In this document: piece by piece, positions 40,725-51,041 of the stretch | How positions within the stretch are numbered: position 1 is the stretch's first letter | How the letters are laid out: each line of letters starts with the position of its first letter | Origin: Profftia tarda | Lineage (GTDB): Bacteria; Pseudomonadota; Gammaproteobacteria; Enterobacterales; Enterobacteriaceae | Direction of reading: 5' to 3' | Length of the DNA stretch: 64,000 nucleotides | Assembly (NCBI RefSeq): GCF_904848675.1 | Contig: NZ_LR890047.1 | Coordinates: forward strand, 1,054,001 to 1,118,000 | Notes under the pieces: generated by a model | What the model was told of the DNA's origin: nothing | Seen by the model: only the letters and a program-made list of their open reading frames with translations | Database searches by the model: none | Made by a program: the position numbers and the translations under genes

Positions 40725-43124
40725 TTATTCAGTTCGTATCTTATTCTTTTTAATACATTTTCTGCTTCGTGTTATTAGATTTACTTTTCTTTCTTTGCTA
40801 CATTTAACATCTCTCTCTATGTTAGCCGACATTTTAGTGCGTCGCAGAGAATTACGATAAGAAGCTCTATCTTCTCTGTAAGTCCTTGCAAAAAGATCTT
40901 TATCTATTTTTCTTGAACTGCGTAATGCACAATTGCTATGAAGCAAAACAAAATCCATTTTACGCTCGTCCATATGGACTGCATCAACTTTGATCTCTAC
41001 TTTGTCTCCTAAACGATAGATTTTACCGGAAGATTGTCCTATTAATCGTTGTCCTACATTATCGAAAAGATAGTAGTCGTTATCTAAAGTTGAGATATGC
41101 ACCAAGCCATCAATTAAGAGATCATTCAAGCGCACAAAGAATCCAAAGCCGGTTACGCTAGAAATAAGACCCGTAAAATATGATCCTACCTGATCCTGCA
41201 TAAAGTCACATTTTAGCCAGTCAGCTACGTTACGTGTTGCTTCATCTGCACGTCGTTCTGTCATGGAGCAGTGTTCACCTAGTTTTAAAACTTGCTTCTG
41301 ACTATAGCTCCAGCCACCATTTTTAGTGCAGCTAGTCTGATCTCCGCCACGTTCTTTAGCTATTAAATACTTAATTGTACGATGTAGGATAAGGTCAGGA
41401 TAACGACGGATAGGAGAAGTAAAATGAGCATAAGATGACAATGCTAAACCAAAATGACCAGAGTTTTGTATATTATAAACTGCTTGTTTCATAGAACGCA
41501 GAAGCATTGTTTTGAGCATTTCATAGTCAGGACGATCAGAAATTTCATGCATGAAAGCAGAGTAATACTTTGGTTCAGGCTTTGTACCACCACTCAATAT
41601 CAGACCCAATTCAGCGAGCACACTGCGCAGAGCCACCAAGTGTTCATCTTTTGGGCGATCGTGCACACGGTAAAGAGCAGGTTCTTTATTCTTCTCGATG
41701 AAGCGCGCTGCAGCGATATTAGCTAAAATCATGCACTCTTCAATTAACTTATGTGCATCGTTACGCACGATTCTTTCAATACGATCAATGCGATGATCGT
41801 CATTAAATATAAACTTAGCCTCTTCGGTCTCGAATGCAATACTACCACGTCTTGCTCGAGCTTGATCCAGCACCTTGTAAAGTTTAAACAATTCTTCTAA
41901 CGGATTGACTAATACACTATATTGCTGGCGCAGTTTCTTATCACCTTTAAGGATATTAGCTACTTGCGTATAGGTAAGACGAGCATGCGAGCACATTACA
42001 GCCTCATAGAATTTAAAAGAGGTCAATCGTCCGGTTGCAGATAATGTCATTTCGCATGCTATACATAGACGATCCACATGTTCTTTTAGGGAGCATAGAT
42101 CATTAGATAATACTTCAGGTAACATAGGAATGACTTGCGATGGGAAATAAACCGAGTTACCACGGATACGAGCGTCATTATCTAGAGCAGTATTTGGGCG
42201 AACATAATAGCTTACGTCGGCAATAGCTACCCACAGACGCCATCCTCCTCCCCGTTTTTTTTGACAGTAAACTGCATCATCAAAATCACGGGCATCTTCC
42301 CCATCAATAGTGATCAGTAACAAGTCACGAAGATTATAACGCTCCTCCTGCGACTTTTCGGTGCACTGCCCTTGCTGGCGAATCGATTGTTCTTCAGCAT
42401 CCTTAGACCAGGAATGCGGAATATCATGTGTGCGTAATGCAATATCAACCGCAATGCTACTACCCATCGTCTCTCCCAAGACCTCAATGATTTTACCTAC
42501 AGCCTTGATATGACGTGTTGGGCGCTGTGTTAATTCAATGACAACTATTGATCCTATACGAATACTAGTAATAGATTCTGGCGATATCAGGATATCAAAA
42601 TTTAACCTACTATCATCTGGCACAACAAATCCGATACCTGCGTCAGTAAAGTAACGGCCAACAATTTTACTATACTTAGGCTCAAGTACGCGTACAATAC
42701 GGGCTTCACGACGCCCTCTCCGATCTATGCCAACAAACTGAGCGAGCACAACGTCGCCGTGGATGCAAAACTTCATTTGTTCTGAAGAGAGAGAAAGATC
42801 GTCACGATCTTTGCTTCCCTCAATACGTACGAACCCGTAACCGTCCCGATGCCCAATAACGGTTCCTTTTTTCAACTCAAGACGTTCTGGTAGGGCATAA
42901 CACTGACGTCTTGTAAAGATTAACTGTCCGTCTCGTTCCATGGCTTTCAGACGGCGTCGCAATGCTTCTAGATCTTCTTCTCTTCTAAGTTTTAGTTCAG
43001 AACCTATTTTCTCTCGGCTTACAGGTGTTTTTTGCCGCGATAGATGCATTAGGATAAACTCACGGCTTGGGATAGGTACTGGGTACTTTTCTGCTTCGAG
43101 TTCTCGAAAAGGATCTTCTAACAT
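40725..43124 (-). CDS. rnr: Exoribonuclease R
   Basis: RNase R is a 3'-5' exoribonuclease able to degrade structured RNA; it also acts in trans-translation and rRNA quality control. It has 799 residues (813 in E. coli). There is an N-terminal helix-turn-helix (about 20-80), two cold-shock domains, and the RNB catalytic domain. The latter carries the metal-binding acidic run DARDFDD at 277-283 and HFTSPIRRYPDL. An S1 domain follows near 645-725, then a Lys/Arg-rich tail. Start MLEDPFRELEAEKYPVPIPSREF matches E. coli. A near-perfect GGAGG lies 8 bases upstream. It now stands alone. Confidence 0.97.
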   Translation of the reverse strand: MLEDPFRELEAEKYPVPIPSREFILMHLSRQKTPVSREKIGSELKLRREEDLEALRRRLKAMERDGQLIFTRRQCYALPERLELKKGTVIGHRDGYGFVRIEGSKDRDDLSLSSEQMKFCIHGDVVLAQFVGIDRRGRREARIVRVLEPKYSKIVGRYFTDAGIGFVVPDDSRLNFDILISPESITSIRIGSIVVIELTQRPTRHIKAVGKIIEVLGETMGSSIAVDIALRTHDIPHSWSKDAEEQSIRQQGQCTEKSQEERYNLRDLLLITIDGEDARDFDDAVYCQKKRGGGWRLWVAIADVSYYVRPNTALDNDARIRGNSVYFPSQVIPMLPEVLSNDLCSLKEHVDRLCIACEMTLSATGRLTSFKFYEAVMCSHARLTYTQVANILKGDKKLRQQYSVLVNPLEELFKLYKVLDQARARRGSIAFETEEAKFIFNDDHRIDRIERIVRNDAHKLIEECMILANIAAARFIEKNKEPALYRVHDRPKDEHLVALRSVLAELGLILSGGTKPEPKYYSAFMHEISDRPDYEMLKTMLLRSMKQAVYNIQNSGHFGLALSSYAHFTSPIRRYPDLILHRTIKYLIAKERGGDQTSCTKNGGWSYSQKQVLKLGEHCSMTERRADEATRNVADWLKCDFMQDQVGSYFTGLISSVTGFGFFVRLNDLLIDGLVHISTLDNDYYLFDNVGQRLIGQSSGKIYRLGDKVEIKVDAVHMDERKMDFVLLHSNCALRSSRKIDKDLFARTYREDRASYRNSLRRTKMSANIERDVKCSKERKVNLITRSRKCIKKNKIRTE

Positions 43125-44614
43125 TGTGGTTCCTCCGTAATCATCAGCAATTTTTGCTGAATTGATTATTAAAAGAGATAAAACTAGTCAAGCGGTGAAT
43201 TTTCTAAATTAAACCTCAAAAGAACATTTAAATTGACTAAACTAAACCAGATAATCGCAGGTTTGAAGAACATATTACAATCAGCATCACCTTATAATAG
43301 GACATATTCATTAGGCAGAAATTAGAAGAAGTTCCTATTAAATATCTATTCAACTTGTTAACAACACGTAAATACTCCTGTTTTTATCTAGTATTTCTAG
43401 ATATTTATTTTATTGCTGAAATATAGGTATCTTATACAACATCATTTAACAAATAAATAATTAATACTGTATAGTCATAAAAGATGCACTATATAATTAA
43501 ATGATAATAGCAATCTTATTTTAAATTAAGAATATTCATTTGAATGACTGTACATAAAATAAAATTAGCAAATGCATAAAATACACGACGTTATATAAGT
43601 ATATCTAATATTTTGACAACCAAGCATACAGAAAAGTTGTTCTTAGATATTAAGACAGTATTTTCTCTAAAATATACTGCCTATCTATATCCAAAATTTT
43701 AGAGATTGGAAAATACTCAAAATTTCTTAAGAAGAGTCTATTTTTAGTTCGTTATATCTGAGATACCTATTATTTTCGTAGAAAATATCGTTGAGTAAGA
43801 AAATAATTAAAACTAAATCTCCTTTGATCAGCAGTATGCAATTTGATTTATTGTGAGATACTTAATCTTATTGATAACAAGATAGACAAAGCAAAGATCA
43901 TTGTCTCCTTGAAATCCGCAGCTGAGATTATCTATCTTTTCATATACTTAAAATAAAAGGACTGCAAAATGGGATTATAGAAGAGCGTAATAAATATTAT
44001 TTTCACACTATATATTAGTAAAAATAATTTTTAATAAATACTGAATAGGTGTAACTAACTAATTAAAACTTAATAAATGATTGCAAAAAGAGATCATATT
44101 ATCTACTATATCATTGCGTACCTATATAGTAGCAGATATTATATTAGTTAAATCATAAATAGCACGTCTTAGAAATAAAGTGCGAGATTAATTCTTCTCA
44201 TAAAAATAAACCTTTATCTAGAGATAAATAGTTCTATAAAAATAGAAATGTTGTTTAATTATAGTAAAACCATTCTGCTAGTATAAAATGTAAATAGCCT
44301 TAAAGAAGCTACAAAATAAAGATGAAGATTTTTTGCAATCTCATCAATCATTTGTTATTACTTCTACTATATTTATGATCTCCTATCTCTCTCTTAATTA
44401 ACTGATAGTAAGTCATATGGTTTAAGCAAAAGAGGAAACATCATTTACTAAAAGACTCTACTTTATTTTACTAGATCAAAGGTACTTTGATCTCTAAACA
44501 AGATAAATTTAGGTGTAAACTATTTGTCTTAAAATACATTTTAGTCTTCCGTAACATGATTTTATCAATAAAATATGCATATCAATTTGCATCCTACTTT
44601 TATAAGTTCTGGCA
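43125..44614. other. Eroded spacer between rnr and mnmA
   Basis: About 1.5 kb between divergently transcribed genes. In E. coli nsrR precedes rnr and nudJ precedes mnmA; neither is recognisable. Stops are dense in all frames and no hairpin or repeat stands out. Promoters must be present near both ends but were not assigned. Confidence 0.55.
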
Positions 44615-45721
44615 ATGTTCAATCATAGTGCAAAAAAGGTCATCGTCGGCATGTCAGGAGGAGTGGATTCCTCCGTATCTGCCTATCTGCTACAACAACA
44701 AGGCTATGAGGTTTCTGGCCTATTTATGAAAAACTGGGAGGAAGACGACACAAGGACATACTGCGCAGCTGCGCTAGATCTAGAAGATGCCCAACAAGTA
44801 TGCAATCAATTGGGTATAGAACTACATACCGTTAACTTTGCCACAGAATATTGGGATAAAGTATTTAAGCTTTTTTTAACTGCATACAAGACTGGCTTTA
44901 CGCCAAATCCAGATATCATGTGCAACAAAGAAATCAAATTCAAAGCATTTCTGGATTTTGCAATTAAACAATTATGTGCAGATTATATTGCTACGGGTCA
45001 TTATGTACGATTGCGGCATCAAGCAACAGAAGGCACTACACAGCTTTTACGCGGGATAGATACTAATAAAGATCAAAGCTATTTCCTGCACACTCTAAGC
45101 CATAGTCAAATTGAGCAAAGTTTATTTCCATTAGGTGAATTAACAAAACAAGAGGTACGTCAAATTGCTGAGAGATTGAATATGATTACAGCTAAGAAAA
45201 AAGATTCAACAGGTCTTTGCTTTATAGGCAAACGTAAATTCCGTGATTTTCTTGCCCGCTATATTCCAGCCCAACCAGGAAATATTATAACAGTTGATGG
45301 TTATAATATCGGACAACATCAAGGACTGATGTATCATACTCTGGGCCAGAGAAAAGGTTTAGCAATAGGTGGTACTAAAAACGGCACTACAGAACCATGG
45401 TATGTAGTTGATAAGGATTTGAAGCATAACATTATATTTGTTGCGCAAGGCCAAAACCATCCAAGTCTTTATTCCAAAGGTTTGATTGCTCAACAACTGC
45501 ATTGGATCGATCGTAAAAGTTTAATTAAACAGTTTCACTGCACTGTAAAAACCCGTTATCGACAGCAAGACATTGCTTGCACCGTAACGCCAATTGATGA
45601 TCAAAAAGTTAAGGTTTTTTTCGAATCGCCAGTAATGGCAGTTACCCCAGGGCAATCTGCAGTCTTCTATAGTAAAGAAGTGTGTCTTGGGGGAGGTATT
45701 ATCAAACGGCGTCTTATCTAA
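44615..45721 (+). CDS. mnmA: tRNA-specific 2-thiouridylase MnmA
   Basis: MnmA adds sulfur at C2 of the wobble uridine of tRNA-Lys, -Glu and -Gln, using sulfur relayed by the Tus proteins and ATP. It has 368 residues, as in E. coli. The PP-loop GMSGGVDSS is at 12-20. The catalytic cysteines are C103 (PDIMCNKEIKFK) and C202 (STGLCFIGKRKF). The start MFNHSAKKVIVGM matches E. coli MSETAKKVIVGM; its ribosome site is weak. A longer unrelated frame overlaps the first 115 bases. In E. coli hflD follows; here it is lost or unrecognisable. Confidence 0.97.
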   Translation: MFNHSAKKVIVGMSGGVDSSVSAYLLQQQGYEVSGLFMKNWEEDDTRTYCAAALDLEDAQQVCNQLGIELHTVNFATEYWDKVFKLFLTAYKTGFTPNPDIMCNKEIKFKAFLDFAIKQLCADYIATGHYVRLRHQATEGTTQLLRGIDTNKDQSYFLHTLSHSQIEQSLFPLGELTKQEVRQIAERLNMITAKKKDSTGLCFIGKRKFRDFLARYIPAQPGNIITVDGYNIGQHQGLMYHTLGQRKGLAIGGTKNGTTEPWYVVDKDLKHNIIFVAQGQNHPSLYSKGLIAQQLHWIDRKSLIKQFHCTVKTRYRQQDIACTVTPIDDQKVKVFFESPVMAVTPGQSAVFYSKEVCLGGGIIKRRLI

Positions 45722-46502
45722 TAAAACCAAACAGAGTATTAAGATTTAGTCATTCTATTTTCTTGCAGGCAAGTTATCTTAGTTATAAATATATTTTGTA
45801 TTCTAGTTTTTATTGCTTGACATAGAGCCAATGTTATCAATAATTTGTAATTATATCATTTAAAATAACTATTTTGCTAAAATGGATTAATATATAGCTG
45901 TGATTAATGTCTTCATATAGAGTCTAGTAAAAATGTTATATCTGGATCAGATTAATAGATTTGTGATGGTTATATTTAAATAATATCATAACATTAATTA
46001 TTATCTATCAATAATAACTATAGCTCTAAAACTGAATATCATCGTTACATAAATTCTTGTGTAGTTATTTCTATGAAAATTACATTTATTAGAATATTCT
46101 TTTCTCCAGTAAAACTACCTGCAACGCTGATCATAATTTTATAAGTGTGACGCAGTCCGTAGTATTTGTGTAGTTATAATTAGCTATGATACATTATGGA
46201 GTAAATTACTAAATTATTTTGAAAGTATCCCGTTTATATGAGTTTATAGCAACAAGCAATTTACTTAACTTGGTAGTGCCTTGCTATTAATTTTAGAAAA
46301 GTATTTGCATTATAGATCTTACAGTTAACAGTAATAACGAAAAGATTACTATCTCATCATGCTTGGAGTAGATATTATCAATACCCAATGATTATATGAC
46401 GGATTATTCTAATCTAATAACTAGTCACAAGAATCAATATTCTTGTATTAATATCAGACATTAAATTAATATAATAATATTTTTAATAAATAGATATGTT
46501 TT
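45722..46502. other. Spacer between convergent mnmA and rpmA
   Basis: About 780 bases. hflD would follow mnmA on the plus strand and yhbE/obgE would follow rpmA on the minus strand. Close after mnmA the plus strand reads FYFLAG at the spacing expected for the HflD N-terminus (ITLALAG), but this is too short to call. Nothing else is recognised. Confidence 0.5.
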
Positions 46503-46760
46503 TTATTCAGATAGGATACTGATAAACTTGCGATTTTTTGCACCTTTGACTTCAAAAGAGACTGTGCCATTAATCAACGCAAATAGTGTATGATCACGAC
46601 CGCAACCTACATTATTTCCAGCATGAAATTTAGTACCTCGTTGACGAACAATAATACTACCTGCTAATACAGATTCTCCGCCAAAATGTTTTACACCTAA
46701 CCGTTTTGATTCTGAATCTCGACCGTTACGAGTCGACCCACCTGCTTTTTTATGTGCCAT
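46503..46760 (-). CDS. rpmA: 50S ribosomal protein L27
   Basis: L27 sits near the peptidyl-transferase centre, and its N-terminal tail contacts tRNA at the P site. It has 85 residues, the E. coli length. The start MAHKKAGGSTRNGRDSESKR is almost unchanged. The glycine-rich part FHAGNNVGCGRDHTLFA and the end KNRKFISI are also intact. GGAGAG lies 8 bases upstream. It follows rplU by 21 bases in the usual two-gene operon. Confidence 0.98.
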   Translation of the reverse strand: MAHKKAGGSTRNGRDSESKRLGVKHFGGESVLAGSIIVRQRGTKFHAGNNVGCGRDHTLFALINGTVSFEVKGAKNRKFISILSE

Positions 46761-46781
46761 TAATATGCTCTCCCTAATAAA

Positions 46782-47093
46782 TTACATTCTGATTGCAGTG
46801 ATCTTAACATCGGTGAACCATTGACGATGCCCTTGTTGTTTTCGATAATGCTTGCGGCGACGGAACTTAATAATGGATATTTTCTGAGCACGACCGTGTG
46901 CAATAATTTTAGCTTCAACTTGACAGCCAGGAACAAATGGACAGCCTATCTTTACAGTGTCTCCATTAGAGACCATCAAGATTTCGTTAAATTGAATCGT
47001 TTCACCCATTGCAATATTAAGTTTTTCCACACGAATCGTTTGACTTTCTCTGACTCGATGTTGTTTACTACCACTTAGGAAAACCGCGTACAT
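46782..47093 (-). CDS. rplU: 50S ribosomal protein L21
   Basis: L21 is an early-assembly protein that binds domain V/VI of 23S rRNA together with L20. I start at 47093 (MYAVFLSGSKQHRV), which matches E. coli MYAVFQSGGKQHRV, with GGAG 5 bases upstream. The frame runs open to 47195 through the leader, without homology. The product is 103 residues, as in E. coli. The C-terminal KFRRRKHYRKQQGHRQWFTD stretch is identical to the E. coli one. A well-formed promoter and leader lie upstream. Confidence 0.98.
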   Translation of the reverse strand: MYAVFLSGSKQHRVRESQTIRVEKLNIAMGETIQFNEILMVSNGDTVKIGCPFVPGCQVEAKIIAHGRAQKISIIKFRRRKHYRKQQGHRQWFTDVKITAIRM

Positions 47094-47166
47094 ATATACT
47101 CCGAATGACAGCACTCTTGGTATTTTTCCAAGATACGTTATAAACCCCTGCAATGAAGGGCGGTTG
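47094..47166 (-). promoter_or_regulatory. Leader of the rplU-rpmA mRNA with two hairpins
   Basis: The 5' untranslated region from the proposed promoter to the L21 start is about 70 bases. It can form CCCT/AGGG and CTTGG/CCAAG hairpins in succession, the second about 25 bases before the ATG. Leaders of this operon in other bacteria are structured and are thought to allow control by L21, but I cannot tell whether this one binds L21. Confidence 0.4.
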
Positions 47167-47195
47167 ATTATACGCAAATATAATTTATAAAACAA
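47167..47195 (-). promoter_or_regulatory. Sigma-70 promoter of rplU-rpmA
   Basis: On the minus strand, TTGTTT (47190-47195) and a consensus TATAAT (47167-47172) are separated by exactly 17 bases. This is the best-formed promoter in the window. It is placed sensibly, about 75 bases before L21. Confidence 0.7.
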
Positions 47196-47987
47196 ATCAT
47201 CTTTACGGTAGAAAATAATAAAACAAGTTCGATTAATTCTATTTCTGATAGACGTAATGATTGATTATAATTTAATTTTGTAGATTATTTATATTATAAT
47301 TATTAATTTATAATGTTAGTTATATATAAAAATAATTTCTAGGTAAATTAAATGAAATATGCTTACCGTATTTTAGTAATTAAATATACTTAATATTCAG
47401 CATACTGATTAATATCAGTGGATTAAGTGTTTATTCTGATCTCTTGATAAATGTTAAAACAACTGAGGGCAATGAACACTAGTGATATTCATATTTATCC
47501 ATTTTGATTATTATCTATTAAATGTTTTTTCATAGGTTTTTGTTAATCTTTTAGTATCTATTCAGTTGATATTTCGCTCATAATTTGTAGCATAATAAAT
47601 GCTTTTGTTCTTTTTAGGCTTGGTGATTTGTGGTCAAATAAAGACTATATATTATTATCCCGTTTAAACATCCGAAAGAAATTAGATCTACCCAAAAACA
47701 AAAAGAGAAGAACTAAATGAATTTTTTATATATTTAAGATCTAAAAACATACGATAATAACGGTCATTACATGCATAACAATAAAAGATACTCTATGGAT
47801 CAAATAGGATTAAAATAAATCTTATTATACATGAATACTAGACTTTTTGTAAAGTTTCTCGGATCATTACGAGGTCTAGTCCTTAACTATCTAGTATTAC
47901 TCAGAATATTCTAGATTCGGTTTAACTAAAATATTTAGTAAGATATTTTTAAAAAATTGAAAATTAGACTATAATGTTCATTAAGAT
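47196..47987. other. Eroded spacer between rplU and yhhL
   Basis: About 790 bases. In E. coli ispB starts here on the other strand from rplU, but I could not match any stretch with octaprenyl diphosphate synthase. It is featureless AT-rich DNA to the end of yhhL. Confidence 0.55.
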
Positions 47988-48230
47988 CTAATCCAGCAGC
48001 TCAAAAACACCAAATAAAAAGATACGTACTGTCTGCCATTTGCTTATTTTAGGGTTGTCTTGCATGAAAAGTGCTTTTAGGAGCATAATCTGTAATACAT
48101 GCATAAATATCATGAAAAATAATGCAATATTCATAAAAATATTGAGCGGACGTACATATGGATGAAAAGTATTAAATAACATAAAACCCCATAAGACCGA
48201 CATGAGCAAACGGCCAAGATTAATTCTCAT
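47988..48230 (-). CDS. yhhL: DUF1145 family small inner-membrane protein YhhL
   Basis: YhhL is a small protein of unknown function found next to rsmD across enterobacteria. It has 80 residues with two to three predicted helices. INLGRLLMSVLWGFMLFNTFHPYVRPLNIF and MHVLQIMLLKAL match the family. PKISKWQTVRIFLFGVFELL is kept at the C-terminus. Its ATG follows the rsmD stop by one base, so the two are translationally coupled. Survival of an uncharacterised small membrane protein in a genome this reduced makes it interesting. Confidence 0.85.
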   Translation of the reverse strand: MRINLGRLLMSVLWGFMLFNTFHPYVRPLNIFMNIALFFMIFMHVLQIMLLKALFMQDNPKISKWQTVRIFLFGVFELLD

Positions 48231-48231
48231 T

Positions 48232-48825
48232 CTACTTTCCTTGTATCAGAGCACCACGCTTATATAAGCTATAGGAAACTTGGCCAGATACTTTTTTGCG
48301 ATAAACATTCCAGTGCAGAGGAATATTTTTGGGAGAATTTTCAGTTTCACTCTCAACATATATATAAGCATGTTCAGTTAACCAACCATTATTTTCTAAC
48401 AGCATCACAGTTTCAGGTAATAATCCTTTGCGGAACGGAGGATCTAGGAAAGCTACATGATACGGTATTCCAGGACATAACAACCATTTGAGGGCGTCAG
48501 TATGTTGTACTGTAACTTTATCAGTATTAATCAACGCTACGTTCTTTTTTAATTGAGCCGCAATTATGTGATTATATTCTAATAATGTTGCATGAGCAGC
48601 ATGGCGAGATAAAGCCTCAAAACCTAAAGATCCGCTACCGGCAAAACAATCTAGACAGCGAGTTCCCTTAATAACTGGAGCTAACCAATTAAATAGGGTT
48701 TCACGAATTCGATCTTTAGTTGGTCTAAGGCCAGGCATATCTGGTGTAGAAAACTTTCGACCACGCCATAAGCCACTAATTATGCGTATTTTCCTGCTAT
48801 TTTGGGATACATATCTCTTTTTCAT
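48232..48825 (-). CDS. rsmD: 16S rRNA guanine-N2 methyltransferase RsmD (m2G966)
   Basis: RsmD methylates N2 of G966 in 16S rRNA at the 30S assembly stage, using S-adenosylmethionine. It has 197 residues (198 in E. coli). The SAM-binding motif is CLDCFAGSGSLGFEALSR, and the catalytic motif IV is DPPF. RIISGLWRGRKF and LRPTKDRIRETLFNWLAP mark the N-terminus, and SGQVSYSLYKRG the end. No clear ribosome site precedes the ATG. It is coupled to yhhL. The divergent ftsYEX cluster of E. coli is missing upstream. Confidence 0.95.
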   Translation of the reverse strand: MKKRYVSQNSRKIRIISGLWRGRKFSTPDMPGLRPTKDRIRETLFNWLAPVIKGTRCLDCFAGSGSLGFEALSRHAAHATLLEYNHIIAAQLKKNVALINTDKVTVQHTDALKWLLCPGIPYHVAFLDPPFRKGLLPETVMLLENNGWLTEHAYIYVESETENSPKNIPLHWNVYRKKVSGQVSYSLYKRGALIQGK

Positions 48826-49970
48826 AATTACAGCATTAAAAAAATTATATAAAAACTTTAATTTATAATTGGATAATTTTATTAAATATATTTAGTTTTT
48901 ATAGGATGTTACCATTAAATTAGTTGAGTGACCTACAAAAGATAGATATCTCCAAGATACCAGTAGGGATTTCATATCAATTTACTATCTCTTATTGATT
49001 GCTTAAAACCACTGAACTGAGGTTTGGCTGCATAAGTTATGTCATTCAAAATTATAGACAATAACTTTCATTTCATTGAACGCAATAGAATACTATTCTA
49101 GATCAAAAATATTCATAATATAAACTTGTAAAATTATGTAGACTATATAAAATATCACCCAAATCTTACATACGTAAGATTAGCCTCCTAATTATTATAC
49201 TGATTTTTATTCTATAAAATGACTAGATAAAAATAAATCTCAGTACACAAAAATTATGGCAATAAGTCATTTTGATCTTTTTTATGCTTTCATATTCTAA
49301 CTTGTTAGAAACGAATAAAGATAAGACAATATGCTATTTACATACATAAAGTATGCATGAAAAACATCTTATTAGGTTAATAACTGACGCATCTTATATA
49401 TATCTGATGATATAATTACATCACCATTCTAATACCAATAATTTTGAGTATAATACCGTATTTAAAATAAGTTAGACTATATATTTATCATGATGTAAGT
49501 AGTAGGCGTTTTAGCACTTCTAATGTCTTATGTATCTATACATCAATATAAAATATATTAATGCTCTTCTAGGCAGACAAAAAAATTAAATAATACTTAG
49601 CCAATTTTCTATCTAACATAAGACTGATATTAACTGTATGTACTCATCTGTCATCATAATTATTCTTAAAAGTATCTTGATATTTAGATTATAAAACTTT
49701 TAGAGGTATTTAACTAATTCAGAATACATGAATAATACAACCTATTGGTAATATACGATCTAGGAAAATAAATAAGACAAATAATGCCGAGTATATTTGG
49801 AAAAAAATACTCTAAAATAGTATTTTTTATCTTTTTGATCTTAGAAAATAAAATTATACTAAGATATTGCTATTTTAAACATGCTTGCTGTCTTGTGAGA
49901 CAGCATCTGCTAAATTTAAGAATATCAATATCTTATTCACATCATAATACATTATTAATAACCATTAATA
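48826..49970. other. Eroded spacer upstream of rsmD
   Basis: About 1.1 kb, where E. coli has ftsY divergent from rsmD. I found no SRP-receptor GTPase motifs in any frame, so ftsY is not here in readable form. It would be essential and so is probably elsewhere. Nothing else is recognised. Confidence 0.55.
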
Positions 49971-50046
49971 TGGTGCCCGGGCTCGGAATTGAACCAAGGA
50001 CACGGGGATCTTCAATCCCCTGCTCTACCTACTGAGCTACCCGGGC
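49971..50046 (-). tRNA. tRNA-Phe (anticodon GAA), CCA encoded
   Basis: On the minus strand the 76-base gene begins GCCCGGGTAGCTCAG and ends CCCGGGCACCA. The cloverleaf is complete: a 7-bp acceptor stem, D arm AGCTCAG..GAGC, anticodon stem GGGGA/TCCCC around TTGAAGA, variable loop, and T arm TTGGTTCAATTCCGAG. It is very close to the E. coli tRNA-Phe. A TTGACA (50079-50084) upstream may be its -35 box, but the -10 box is unclear. It is the only tRNA found in the window. Confidence 0.97.
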
Positions 50047-51041
50047 AACTAGATTAGTGTCTTTAATTACAGAGCAATTGTCAACATATATTAGCTACTA
50101 ACTAAAGTCAGTAGCTAATATATGTTGATTAAGAATCAATTAATCTATAGAGCGCTTAAACTTAATCAGAAATATTATTTTAATAAAATCAGTATTTCAC
50201 ATAATCTTTAAAATCAGACGTTATGATAAATCAGGATATTAAAGATTTTTATAATTAAGAATGAAATATTGCTAAATTGATAATTTAAATTTGACGAAAA
50301 TATCACACCTAAAAGTATTATGTAGTTCATGACTTGATAGCAAGGACGAGCTGATGTAACCTACATATATTATACGCTATAATAATCTTTATTATTAACA
50401 ATATTTTCCGACTATCAGCATGATACTATAGATAGTCAATATGTTATAACGAACATCAGGGAATATAATAAATCATATTTATAATCTTTAATCTAAAGAG
50501 ATCATAAGTATGCAGATTGACCGTCATTATTCTGTCTAAGAATCCAAATATTGGAGCCTACTTATATTCATCAAAGATACCTAAAATATACTATAATAGT
50601 ATTAATTTGGCTATGCCCTGAATATATAATAGAATTAATATTACAAGCTATTATAGCTGTTTAGAGATTTATTGAGATCATAAAAAGAGTATGCCATTGA
50701 TATTAAAATAATTAAAAATATTTTGAATATAAAAACTGAAGATTGTAATTTACAAATCAGATCATCAAATAGAATCAATTTATAGTTAGAAGCATGCTTT
50801 AATTAAGCTTTTACTTAAATTATATAATATGTCAAGGAGTATCTGGTAGTAAATACTAGTGATGAATAACTGCTTATAATTTGATTTGATCTCTCTCATA
50901 AAGACTGATAAGTTCTTTAAAATCTTGCAATCATTCTCGTAACAGAAAAGTCATTTACTATCCATTAAAAATAAATTTACAGAAAACTCTGTAAAATATG
51001 CTATAATCCTCTTTATGCGCCTATCTATTTTTATAAAAGAG
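50047..51041. other. Spacer between tRNA-Phe and engB
   Basis: About 1 kb. It begins with the tRNA-Phe upstream region and an inverted repeat at 50081-50128. E. coli has the Spot 42 RNA gene between polA and yihA, but nothing like it was found. A TATAAT at 51002-51007 may be the engB -10 box, though no well-spaced -35 goes with it. Confidence 0.5.
50081..50128. repeat. Inverted repeat with 19-bp arms upstream of tRNA-Phe
   Basis: Arm 50081-50099 pairs perfectly with 50110-50128; the loop is 10 bases. The arm overlaps the candidate -35 box (50079-50084) of tRNA-Phe. No U-run follows on either strand. It could block read-through into the tRNA or influence its promoter. Confidence 0.9.

Noticed and set aside
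45722..46502. Possible hflD relic after mnmA
   Set aside because: Only a six-residue resemblance at the expected place; too short to support a pseudogene call.
49784..50035. 83-codon frame on the plus strand ending in a GLGIEPRTRGSS-like stretch
   Set aside because: Its C-terminal part is the antisense translation of tRNA-Phe, a well-known false protein; the N-terminal part has no features.
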